NCBI RefSeq assembly: GCF_000463015.1
Contig: NC_022234.1
Location: forward strand, 1,116,001 to 1,180,000
Direction of reading: 5' to 3'
Length of the DNA: 64,000 nucleotides
DNA from: Variovorax paradoxus B4
GTDB lineage: Bacteria; Pseudomonadota; Gammaproteobacteria; Burkholderiales; Burkholderiaceae_C
The notes under the pieces were generated by a model. The model was not told where the DNA came from. It did no database searches and was given only the letters and a program-made list of their open reading frames with translations. Each line of letters opens with the position of its first letter. Positions within the stretch are counted from its first letter, which is position 1. Made by a program: the position numbers and the translations under genes. This document shows positions 33,164-40,593 of this stretch, piece after piece.

Positions 33164-34147
33164 ATGAACATCCTGCTCAAAACCACCCGGCGTTCGGCGC
33201 TCGCGCTGGCCGCACTCTCGTTGCTCTGCGCGGGCGCCAGCGCGCAGCGGCCATCGTCCACCAAGCCCATCCGCCTCGTGGTGCCCTTCGGCCCCGGCGG
33301 CGTGGCCGACCTCACGGCGCGCACCGTCGCGCAGAAGATGTCGCAGTCCATGGGGCAGAGCATCATCGTGGACAACAAGCCGGGCGCCGGCGGCGTGGTC
33401 GCTTCCGATGCGGTGGCCAAGGCGGCGCCGGACGGGCTCACCATGCTGCTGATGTCCAACGGCAATGCCGTCAGCGCGGGGCTGTTCAAGCGCCTGCCGT
33501 TCGACACCGTCCGGGACTTCGCGCCGGTGTCGACGCTCGGCTATTTCGACATGGCCGTGGTGACGGCCGCCGACGCCAGGTTCAAGACGATGCAGGAGCT
33601 GCTGGCCTACGCCAAGGCGCATCCCGGCACCGTCAACATCGGCACGATCAACGTGGGCAGCACGCAGCACCTGGCGGCCGAGCTGCTCAAGCGCAGCACC
33701 GGCATCGACGCGCAGGTGATTCCCTTCAACGGCTCGCCCGCGCTGATCACGGCGCTGCGGGGCGGACAGATCGACGCCGGCGTCGAGATCCTCGCGCCGA
33801 TCCTCGGACAGGTCGGCGGCAAGTCGCTGCGCGCCATCGCGGTCATGGGCGCGAAGCGCTCGTTCGCGCTGCCGGACACGCCGACGGTCGCGGAGAGCGG
33901 CGCGCCCGATTTCAGGGTCTCGTCGTGGAACGCCTTTGCCGTGCCCGCGAAGACGCCGCCCGCCGTCATCGCCAGGCTCAACAAGGAAGCCAACGCGGCG
34001 CTCGCCGCGCCGGAAGTCAGGGAGCGGCTGCGCCAGCTCGGGGTCGAGGCGCAGGGAAGCACGCCGCAGCAGCAGGCGGACCTCTTGAGGGACGAGATTC
34101 AGCGCTGGTCGGAAGTCATCCGCCTGGCCGGCATTCCGAAACAGTGA
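33164..34147 (+). CDS. Bug-family tripartite tricarboxylate receptor
   Basis: This 327-residue periplasmic receptor has a signal peptide ending GASAQRPSSTKPIRLVVPF. Family motifs PFGPGGVADLTARTVAQKM, IIVDNKPGAGGVVASDAVAKAA, VNIGTINVGSTQHLAAELL, then LPDTPTVAESGAPDFRV are in order. It sits 39 bp downstream of the porin and converges on a LysR gene. The substrate is unknown; the neighbouring LigI-like lactonase suggests an aromatic-derived di/tricarboxylate, but that gene is in a different transcription unit. Confidence 0.9.
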   Translation: MNILLKTTRRSALALAALSLLCAGASAQRPSSTKPIRLVVPFGPGGVADLTARTVAQKMSQSMGQSIIVDNKPGAGGVVASDAVAKAAPDGLTMLLMSNGNAVSAGLFKRLPFDTVRDFAPVSTLGYFDMAVVTAADARFKTMQELLAYAKAHPGTVNIGTINVGSTQHLAAELLKRSTGIDAQVIPFNGSPALITALRGGQIDAGVEILAPILGQVGGKSLRAIAVMGAKRSFALPDTPTVAESGAPDFRVSSWNAFAVPAKTPPAVIARLNKEANAALAAPEVRERLRQLGVEAQGSTPQQQADLLRDEIQRWSEVIRLAGIPKQ

Positions 34148-34169
34148 GCGCCAGGGCGAGGGCGGCGCG

Positions 34170-35093
34170 TCAACGCCGCGCCGGTGGCGGCGACCCGTTC
34201 ATCGTCTGATCCACCACCTCCCGCACCAGCTTGAGAACGGCCTGCTGGGTGAGCGTGGCCGGCCGCTGGGAACTGACGGCCAATGCCAGCCGGCTGCGCA
34301 GCGGAGGATCCACGATCCGCCGGATGCCGAAAGCCTCCGGCCGCGGCGCCGTGCGCACCGCGTTCGAGGACAGCACCGCCGAGCCCACGCCGTCGATGAC
34401 GAGATCGAGGATGGCGGCCACGCCGTCGATCTCCATCGCGATGGTCGGGCGGCATCCGATGTTGGCCATTTCCGCCTCGACCAGCATGCGGATCGAGTTG
34501 GGCTGGGTCGGAATCACGAGCGGCCGCGAAGCCACCTCGCGCAGCGAAACCTGTGCATCGGGCTCGGCACCGGGCTGCGCCGCCGGCCCGACCAGGTACA
34601 GGTCTTCCTCGAGGATGACCACGCTGTCGATGTCGGCCGAAGGCGCGGGGTTGTAGAGCAGCGCCAGGTCGATGCGGCCCGCGGTCACCGATTCCTGCAT
34701 GGCGCTCGAGAGCGCCTCGGTGATGGCGAGGCGCGCATCGGGCAGCTGCTGGCGAAAGGCGCGGGTCAACGGCACGGCAATGCGCTTGGCGATGCTCGGC
34801 GGCAGGCCCACTGCGACGCGGCCGGCCAGCGCGCCGCGCATCCGGCCGAGGTCCTCCTTGGCGCGCTCGATCTGGTGCAGGATGCCCCTGGCATGCGCCA
34901 GCAGCAGCTTGCCCGCCTCGGTGAGCGTGACGCCGCGGCCATTGCGCGTCAGAAGATTCTGTCGCAGCTCCACTTCGAGCTGGCGCACCTGCCGGCTGAG
35001 CGCGGGCTGGGCCACGTCGATCACGATCGACGCCCGCGTGAAGCTCCCCAGCTCGGCCACGCGAACGAAGTACTCCAGCTGCTTGAGGTCCAT
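34170..35093 (-). CDS. LysR-family transcriptional regulator
   Basis: This 307-residue LysR regulator has the N-terminal winged helix MDLKQLEYFVRVAELGSFTRA, VAQPALSRQVRQLEVELRQNLLTRNGRGVTLTEAG and an effector domain including GRVAVGLPPSIAKRIAVPLTRAF and the VSLREVASRPLVIPTQPNSIR stretch. The form of the N-terminal third is that of the Nac/Cbl-like subgroup. The start at 35093 gives the family start; an in-frame ATG at 35120 is possible. It follows the LigI-like gene on the same strand by 79 bp and converges with the Bug receptor. Confidence 0.9.
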   Translation of the reverse strand: MDLKQLEYFVRVAELGSFTRASIVIDVAQPALSRQVRQLEVELRQNLLTRNGRGVTLTEAGKLLLAHARGILHQIERAKEDLGRMRGALAGRVAVGLPPSIAKRIAVPLTRAFRQQLPDARLAITEALSSAMQESVTAGRIDLALLYNPAPSADIDSVVILEEDLYLVGPAAQPGAEPDAQVSLREVASRPLVIPTQPNSIRMLVEAEMANIGCRPTIAMEIDGVAAILDLVIDGVGSAVLSSNAVRTAPRPEAFGIRRIVDPPLRSRLALAVSSQRPATLTQQAVLKLVREVVDQTMNGSPPPARR

Positions 35094-35172
35094 GGGGCTG
35101 GAGTCTAGGCTTGTCGGCATGCGGTGCGGCTCCTCTGGAGCGGGCCGCCGGCTTCCCCCGCGGCAGCCGCGC

Positions 35173-36060
35173 TCAGGCCCAGTACAGCCGCATCGGGTTG
35201 TCCACGAGCAGTTGCTGCTGCAGCTGCACGGTGCGCGCAATGCGCGGAATCATGTCGACCAGCGTGCCGTCGTCGGGCATGTGCGTCTTGAGGTTGGGAT
35301 GCGGCCAGTCGGTGCCCCACAGCACGCGGTCCGGGAAGGTCTCGACCAGGCGCTGCGCGAACGGGACGACGTCATCGTAGGTCGGCGGTCCGGAGACCGA
35401 CACGCGCTCGGGGCAGCTCACCTTCGACCACACTTTCGGATGCTCGCGCATGAGCCGCACGAAGCGCTCGAACTGCGGCCCGTCGACCGGCTGGGTCACA
35501 TCGGGCCGGCCCATGTGATCGACCACCACGATCGTCGGCAGGCGGGTGAAGAAATTCCAGAGCTCGGGCAGGTCCTGCGCCTCGAAATACACGACCACGT
35601 GCCAGCCCAGCGGGGCGATGCGCTCGGCGATGCTCATCAGCACCTCGCGCGGCGTGAAGTCCGCCAGGCGCTTGAGGAAATTGAAGCGCACGCCCCGCAC
35701 GCCGGCCTCGTGCAGGCGGCGCAGTTCGGCCTCGCTCACGTCGGGCGCGACCGAGGCCACGCCGCGCGCGCGCCCGTTCGAGTGCGCAAGGGCATCGAGC
35801 AGCGCGCGGTTGTCGCTGCCGTGGCAGGTCGCCTGCACGATCACATTGCGCTCGAAGCCCAGCAGGTCGCGCAAGGCGAAGAGCTGCTCCTTCGAAGCGT
35901 CGCAGGGCGTGTACTTGCGCTCGGGCCCGTAGGGGAACACGGCACCCGGGCCGAAGACGTGGCAGTGCGCATCCACCGCGCCGGGCGGCAGCGTGAAGCC
36001 CGGCTTCGACGGGTTCGGGTGAAAACACAGCCAATCCTTGTCCATCGCGCTAGCTGGCAT
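35173..36060 (-). CDS. ligI: 2-pyrone-4,6-dicarboxylate lactonase-like amidohydrolase
   Basis: This 295-residue amidohydrolase has near-identical layout to LigI, the 2-pyrone-4,6-dicarboxylate (PDC) lactonase of lignin/protocatechuate 4,5-cleavage: PPGAVDAHCHVFGPG (metal-site HxH), YTPCDASKEQLFALRDLLGFERNVIVQ, GVRFNFLKRL, VVVDHMGRPDV, and WGTDWPHPN with the catalytic Asp. It would hydrolyse a cyclic lactone carboxylate to oxalomesaconate-like acid. The other lig/pmd genes are absent from the window, so a related lactone is possible. GAGG stands 6 nt before ATG 36060; an inner ATG at 36045 is also possible. Confidence 0.82.
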   Translation of the reverse strand: MPASAMDKDWLCFHPNPSKPGFTLPPGAVDAHCHVFGPGAVFPYGPERKYTPCDASKEQLFALRDLLGFERNVIVQATCHGSDNRALLDALAHSNGRARGVASVAPDVSEAELRRLHEAGVRGVRFNFLKRLADFTPREVLMSIAERIAPLGWHVVVYFEAQDLPELWNFFTRLPTIVVVDHMGRPDVTQPVDGPQFERFVRLMREHPKVWSKVSCPERVSVSGPPTYDDVVPFAQRLVETFPDRVLWGTDWPHPNLKTHMPDDGTLVDMIPRIARTVQLQQQLLVDNPMRLYWA

Positions 36061-36177
36061 GGCGTGCCTCGGTGGCGGAATGGCATGGCGGACGACCGCG
36101 GACCGAAAGGCAGGGAACCGATGTATGCATAGCTGCGCATCTTGCGCAGATTTCCGCCGGCGAGCGAGCGTCGAAGC

Positions 36178-36194
36178 GCGCTAGCAGCTAGCGC
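36178..36194. repeat. 17-bp palindrome at the recombinase stop codon
   Basis: GCGCTAGC-A-GCTAGCGC is a perfect palindrome overlapping the stop codon (36188-36190) of the tyrosine recombinase. It could act as a short hairpin terminator (7-bp stem, CAG loop) or as a recombination core site. No second copy was seen in the window. Confidence 0.4.
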
Positions 36195-38080
36195 AATTCG
36201 GTATGGCTCTGCGCGCGCGCCGTGGCCAGGTACATGGCCGTGGTTCCCACCGAGGCGTGTCCGAGGTTGTTCTGCACGACCTGGATCGGCACCGGCACCT
36301 GCCCTTCCCTGCCCCGAAGCGCATGGGATCCGTGCGAGTGTCGCAGCCAGTGAGTGCTCGCTTTCTTGAGCTGTTGTGCGTCGGGGCCGCGCAGGCCGGC
36401 GGCGGCCTGGGCGACAAAGGCCTTGATCGCCTGGTACAGGCCCGAGGCGGACCATGCGGCCGGACGCCGGAGTTCGGCGTCGAATCGCGCCAGCACGTGG
36501 ATGCCGCGGTTGCTCACGGCGCCGACCTGCCGCTCGAAGCCATGCCGCGCGAGCTCGTCCTCCAGCTCGGCCACGAGCGCCGGCGGCACCGGCACCTGGC
36601 GGCCGCGCCCGCCCTTCCCGGCCACCGCCAGCTGCCAGCCGACGGCCAGCGCGCCGTCGGCGCCGCGGTACTCGACCTGCTGCAGATCCTCGCACTTGGC
36701 ACTGGTGATCTCGGCCAGCCGCAGGCCGGTCGCATAGAGCCAGCGCATGCCGCGCCGCAGCCGGCGCCTGGCTTCCGTGTCGGCGTGCGCCTGAAGCAGT
36801 GCGTCGACGTGGTCCCACTGCGCGAAGCTCAGCGCGCGGCTGGAGTCCAGCGGCTGCTGCAGGCTGGCCGGCGGCGCCAGGGTGGCAAAGGGATTGCCCA
36901 CCAGGTAGTTCCGGTTCACCAGGAAGGCGTGCAGGCTTCGCAGGATCGCGATGGCCTGGCGCAGCGCCGAGGGCGCCAGCGGCCCTTCCATCGGCCGCCA
37001 CAGCGGCGACCAGCGCTGGTGATGGCGCGCGCCGCACCAGTGGGCGGGCGGATCGAGCAGGAAATCGCGGTAGTCGATCGCATCCCCGACGGTGAGCGAC
37101 GACAGTGCCTTCCCGCGCTCCAGCACGGCCCAGAGCAGGAGGCGCTCGGCCTCCTTGCGGTAGGCGCGCTGGGTGGCCGACAGGTCACCGGTGGCATCGC
37201 CCGCGCGCTTGGCACTGAGCCATGCCCCCACGGCCTCGTGGTCGTTGGCGGCCATGAGAAGGCACTGCCCGCGCGGCGCGCGGTTGGTGCCTGCGCTGCC
37301 GTCGAGTTCGGCGGGGAGGACGAATTTCTCGTAGGGCACGAGCGCGGTGCCGCCCGGCACCACCTCGGCCAGCGCCAGCGGGCCGAGCTGCGCCCTGGGC
37401 GTCATCGCGTGGGCGCCGATGCGCAGCCCGAGCACCTGCTCGTTGGCCCGCAGCCAGTCGAGAATCCGCCCCGCCTTCAGCTCGCCCACGCCCGGCACAT
37501 GCACCCACCAGCGCGCGCCGATGCCGTTGATGTGCTCGACGAGCGCGTGGAGCGTGCGCAGCCCGGCGCGTTCCAGGCGGCTCGCCACCGAGGGATTGAG
37601 CCATGCCGACACGCTGTCGAGCGGGCGCGGGTCCTGGGCAACCAGGTTCTCGAGCCAGCGCAGCGCCTCGAGCTGGCGCTCCACCACGCGCGCGCGCCGC
37701 GAGGGCCGGGCGCCCTGCCCGGCCTTGCCCGCGGCCGGGTAGGCGGCCTCGTAGGCCTCGACCTGTTCGGATTCGGAGAAATCCTCCATGCCGTTCGCCT
37801 CGGCGAACTCGGCAAGGCTCGGCAGCGCCGGGGCCGCGGAGAAACGGTCCGCATCGAGCAGGATCAGGCGGGCCGTGCCGGGCCTGTGCTCGCGCCGCGC
37901 CGCCGCCGCGAATTCGTCGCGGATCCAGGCGATGGTGCGGCGCACGGTGCGCAGGTCGGTGTGCTCGCCCTCCAGCCGCAGGTAGCGGTCCCAGCTGGCC
38001 CTTTCCTCGAGCCCCTGGGCCAGCGCCCGCATGAACGCGAAGTGTCCGCGGTGCAGCTTGCGCGGAATCACGGCCTTCAT
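36188..38080 (-). CDS. Large tyrosine site-specific recombinase (phage integrase family)
   Basis: This 630-residue recombinase has the complete C-terminal catalytic set: Arg in YATGLRLAEI, Lys in VAGKGGRGRQVPVP, His577-x-x-Arg580 in HWLRHSHGSHAL, His608 in NNLGHASVGTT, and Tyr617 in AMYLATARA. The long N-terminal half (about 300 residues) is unlike classical integrases and contains a helix-hairpin-helix-like WVHVPGVGELKAGRILDWL near residue 205. Its start ATG overlaps the stop of a small upstream gene by ATGA. Recombinases of this size are common near origins and on large plasmids of Burkholderiales; a role in dimer resolution is possible, but so is a past integration event. Confidence 0.88.
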   Translation of the reverse strand: MKAVIPRKLHRGHFAFMRALAQGLEERASWDRYLRLEGEHTDLRTVRRTIAWIRDEFAAAARREHRPGTARLILLDADRFSAAPALPSLAEFAEANGMEDFSESEQVEAYEAAYPAAGKAGQGARPSRRARVVERQLEALRWLENLVAQDPRPLDSVSAWLNPSVASRLERAGLRTLHALVEHINGIGARWWVHVPGVGELKAGRILDWLRANEQVLGLRIGAHAMTPRAQLGPLALAEVVPGGTALVPYEKFVLPAELDGSAGTNRAPRGQCLLMAANDHEAVGAWLSAKRAGDATGDLSATQRAYRKEAERLLLWAVLERGKALSSLTVGDAIDYRDFLLDPPAHWCGARHHQRWSPLWRPMEGPLAPSALRQAIAILRSLHAFLVNRNYLVGNPFATLAPPASLQQPLDSSRALSFAQWDHVDALLQAHADTEARRRLRRGMRWLYATGLRLAEITSAKCEDLQQVEYRGADGALAVGWQLAVAGKGGRGRQVPVPPALVAELEDELARHGFERQVGAVSNRGIHVLARFDAELRRPAAWSASGLYQAIKAFVAQAAAGLRGPDAQQLKKASTHWLRHSHGSHALRGREGQVPVPIQVVQNNLGHASVGTTAMYLATARAQSHTELR

Positions 38081-38364
38081 GAGGCCGATGTCGGGTTCCG
38101 CTCGCCGGCCGGCTGCCAGAACTTCCACCACGGACGCGGCGCGGGCCCGGGGTCCTCGGGCAGTTGCTGCAGCTGGCTCACGCGCGTGCGCCGGCGCTGC
38201 TCGACCTCGAGCGCATGCGCGATGCCGAACGCCTCGCGGTCGCCGCGGCCCGCAAGGGCCCGCCAGCTCGACGCCAGGCGCGCGAGCTCGTCGTCATCGA
38301 TGTGGGACAGCTGGGAGGGTGTGGGAACGGCAGGCATGTCTGTCGCACTCAGGCGGCGTTCCAT
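38077..38364 (-). CDS. Small partner protein of the tyrosine recombinase
   Basis: This 95-residue acidic/basic soluble protein begins MERRLSATDMPAVPTPSQLS. The middle part, DDDELARLASSWRALAGRGDREAFGIAHALEVEQRRRTR, looks helical, and the tail PAPRPWWKFWQPAGER is Trp/Pro-rich. I do not recognise a named family. Its stop overlaps the recombinase start (ATGA), so the two products are made together; it could be an excisionase-like accessory or directionality factor. The start at 38364 is uncertain because there is no good Shine-Dalgarno; an ATG 9 codons later (MPAVP) is an alternative. Confidence 0.6.
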   Translation of the reverse strand: MERRLSATDMPAVPTPSQLSHIDDDELARLASSWRALAGRGDREAFGIAHALEVEQRRRTRVSQLQQLPEDPGPAPRPWWKFWQPAGERNPTSAS

Positions 38365-38741
38365 CTCGCCGCGACGGCGGGATGGAACATGGCGGTGGCG
38401 GATGCCGGCCGGCCGTCTGGTACGGTGGTCGTTGTCATGATTTGGCTGATGATAACTGAAGTAATCATCAATACACATTTTGTGTTGCAATCAAGCATCT
38501 CCACGAGTACTCTCGTCTAAGTTGTTGATTTTATTGGATTTTATCCGGGTTGACCGAGGTCTTCCAAGTGCCGCCGGATCCCCTGGCGCCCTTGAAACTG
38601 CCCGCCGATCGCTGACATCCGCTGCCTGCGCGGCGCCTGCCTGCAGGCCCGATCCGCCTGCCGGGCCTGCGCTGCGCCGGCCATGGCCACCGGCCGCCTT
38701 GCCCCAAATACGATGCCTGCGGTTCGCATCCGAGGTCTTTC
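38365..38741. other. 377-bp gap with an A/T-rich promoter region
   Basis: This gap lies between the divergent recombinase operon and the decayed small gene. About 38430-38550 is A/T-rich and holds ACACATTTTGTGT and several TTGAT/ATCAA motifs. No coding frame is convincing. The right part (38560-38720) is GC-rich without structure that I can name. Confidence 0.5.
38473..38485. promoter_or_regulatory. Palindromic operator-like site before the recombinase operon
   Basis: ACACA-TTT-TGTGT is a perfect inverted repeat about 110 bp upstream of the small-partner start, inside the A/T-rich segment. On the minus strand TTGCAA and a TATTGAT-like element flank it, so it could control the recombinase promoter. 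Confidence 0.4.
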
Positions 38742-39120
38742 GTGAATCACTTTCTCCGCCCCTTGGCCCTGACCACCCTGCCCGCGGCCGGTGCCATCTC
38801 ACCCGCAGCCGCGGACCCACATCAGGACGAGAGCGGCCACGGCCGCGGCAAGGGGCGACATGGTGGCCGCGAGTACAAGGAAGCGTTCTGGGACGGCCGG
38901 TGCAAGGTCGAGCGCAAATCGGAGAAGAACGGCGAGTACAAGGAGAAGCGCTAGTGCAAGGACCGCGCCTCGCGTGTCCGGCGTACGAAGCGCCGGTCTG
39001 CGCGGGCCCGCGGCCGGAGGGCGTCGTCCAGCCTCCTGCCATCAGCATCCAGCCCCCGCGGTCGTGGTCCGGCCGAAGACACCGCCCGGCCCGCGAATGG
39101 TGGGCCGGGCGCCGTGAGGC
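38742..39120 (+). pseudogene. Decayed gene for a small secreted basic/Pro-rich protein
   Basis: A GTG at 38742, 7 nt after GAGG, opens a secreted protein: a short signal segment ending PAAADPH, then REYKEAFWDGRCKVERKSEKNGEYKEKR and a TAG stop at 38952. The repeat logic (…RCKVERK… then KR-stop-CKD) suggests that TAG replaced a Lys/Arg codon. Beyond it, the Pro-rich tail usual for such proteins continues, but split over two other frames: YEAPVCAGPRPEGVVQPP and AISIQPP in one, AVVVRPKTPPGPR in the next, with a one-base loss in a run of five C at about 39051. The gene therefore carries one nonsense change and two frameshifts. A shortened 70-residue product could still be made. Confidence 0.6.
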
Positions 39121-39270
39121 GGCCCAGGCGGGCGTGGCCTCTGCCCTGCCCGGCGGCCGGCGGGCTCCCGGCCTGGATGCCGCTGCGGCCGCGGAACGCC
39201 TGAAGGTGCGGCCGAAGCAAATCCCAACGGTTCTCACAATTGCCGTGCCGCCCTCCCCCGGCGGGCGAAT

Positions 39271-40350
39271 TTACAGCGTGCGTGCCTTGCGCAAGGTTTC
39301 GGCGATGCCTGCTTCGAGCGCTTCCTGGCTGGCCCCGGTGGCGGCTTCCGGAACGATCGTGATCGTGATCTCTCCGCTCTTGGCACGCACCAGCGTGCCG
39401 ATCTTCTCCCCCGCGGACAGGATGTCGAGCTTCTCCGAGCGCTCGAAGCCGGGCTTGGCATCGAGCAGCCTTGCGACGACCATCGCCGGGGCGAGGCTGT
39501 GGCCCCGCAGTCTTTCCACGCGCTTCAGGACGCCGCGGCGGTCTTTTTCCATGGCGGCATTGATCTGCTCGGCATGGCGAAAGCTGATCTCCAGAGGGCT
39601 GCGGAAGCACTCCACCACCGCCGACGGCAGCTGCGCCACCATCAGCGCCTTGCGCACCCAGGTATGGCTCACGCCGAGCGCTTCGGCCAACTGGCGCTGC
39701 GTCGGGAACAGCTGCTCTTCCAGCGCGCGCTGGTACATCAGGCCCTGTTCGTAGTTGGACAGATCCGCGCGTTCGCGATTCTCCCGGTCCATCGCGGCGA
39801 AGAGCGCCGCATCGCCCAGCTCGTCGACCCAGATGGATGCCAGCACCGGAATGCCGAGCTCCAGCGCGGCCCGATGCCGGCGGTGGCCGAAGACGATCTC
39901 GAACTGGCCGGGTTCGTCCTTGAGCGGCCGCACCAGGATCGCCTGGACGTTGCCGCCGGCGTGCTCGATGTCCGCCTTCAGGCCTGCGAAGGCACTGCTC
40001 GTGAACGAGGCGTCGTGGCGGTTTGCCCAGCGGCTGGGATGGATGGTTTTCGGGTCCATCTTCCGCGTCGGCAGCGAGCCTTCGTACTGGCCGAGCTTTT
40101 CGCGCAGCGCCGCCATCTCTCCTTCGACCTGCTGGATCTGGCCCCGGAAAGCCATCATCTGGCCGGGGCCGGTGCGCGGCGCGAGCGAGCCGCCGACGGC
40201 CGGTGGAAACCTGGTTTCCACGACGCTCGATGCCGACGGGGGCACCGCGGGAGCGGACGTCGAGGCCGGCGCATCGACCGGATCCTTTGCCGCTTCGGGA
40301 AGCATCAGGCCGGCGGTCAACGCCTCCAGCCGCTTGCGGGTGCTAGCCAT
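39271..40350 (-). CDS. parB: ParB partition protein (CTPase/centromere-binding)
   Basis: This 359-residue ParB has a disordered, Ala/Pro-rich N-terminus (1-60) and a coiled-coil-like segment QIQQVEGEMAALREKLGQYE (70-90). The ParB/Srx core carries GHRRHRA at 155-161, the CTP-binding arginine motif, and DRENRERADLSNYEQG (ENxxR). The helix-turn-helix TQRQLAEALGVSHTWVRKALMVAQLP lies at 217-242. It spreads from parS and recruits ParA for segregation. ATG 40350 follows AAGGAG by 8 nt. The gene lies 243 bp after parA; a parS-like palindrome is embedded in codons 43-49 and two more lie just upstream. Confidence 0.93.
   Translation of the reverse strand: MASTRKRLEALTAGLMLPEAAKDPVDAPASTSAPAVPPSASSVVETRFPPAVGGSLAPRTGPGQMMAFRGQIQQVEGEMAALREKLGQYEGSLPTRKMDPKTIHPSRWANRHDASFTSSAFAGLKADIEHAGGNVQAILVRPLKDEPGQFEIVFGHRRHRAALELGIPVLASIWVDELGDAALFAAMDRENRERADLSNYEQGLMYQRALEEQLFPTQRQLAEALGVSHTWVRKALMVAQLPSAVVECFRSPLEISFRHAEQINAAMEKDRRGVLKRVERLRGHSLAPAMVVARLLDAKPGFERSEKLDILSAGEKIGTLVRAKSGEITITIVPEAATGASQEALEAGIAETLRKARTL
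40203..40221. repeat. parS-like palindrome 1 (inside parB)
   Basis: GTGGAAACCTGGTTTCCAC is a perfect 19-bp palindrome around a central T. It lies in parB codons for VETRFP. It is one of four copies found only around parA/parB. Confidence 0.8.
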
Positions 40351-40482
40351 GATGGACACTCCTTGGCGCGGCTTGCGCCGCCCTCAATGTCGGGAAACGG
40401 GACCTTCTGCAGGTGTGCCCCGTGGCCTTCGACGGGCACCGCGGAGTCGCCGCGCCGCATCGGAATTGCGGAGCCTGCGGCC

Positions 40483-40501
40483 GTGGAAACCAGGTTTCCA
40501 C
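40483..40501. repeat. parS-like palindrome 2 (parA-parB gap)
   Basis: GTGGAAACCAGGTTTCCAC, perfect palindrome, in the non-coding gap upstream of parB and 59 bp from palindrome 3 (start to start). Confidence 0.85.
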
Positions 40502-40541
40502 GGCGTCCGGTACGCCGCGTACGGATGGAACGCGCCGCCCG

Positions 40542-40560
40542 GTGGAAACCTGGTTTCCAC
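40542..40560. repeat. parS-like palindrome 3 (parA-parB gap)
   Basis: GTGGAAACCTGGTTTCCAC, perfect palindrome, 34 bp beyond the parA stop. Identical to palindrome 1. Confidence 0.85.
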
Positions 40561-40593
40561 CCAGAGAGGCTCCCGGAAGCATCGCCGGCTTTC

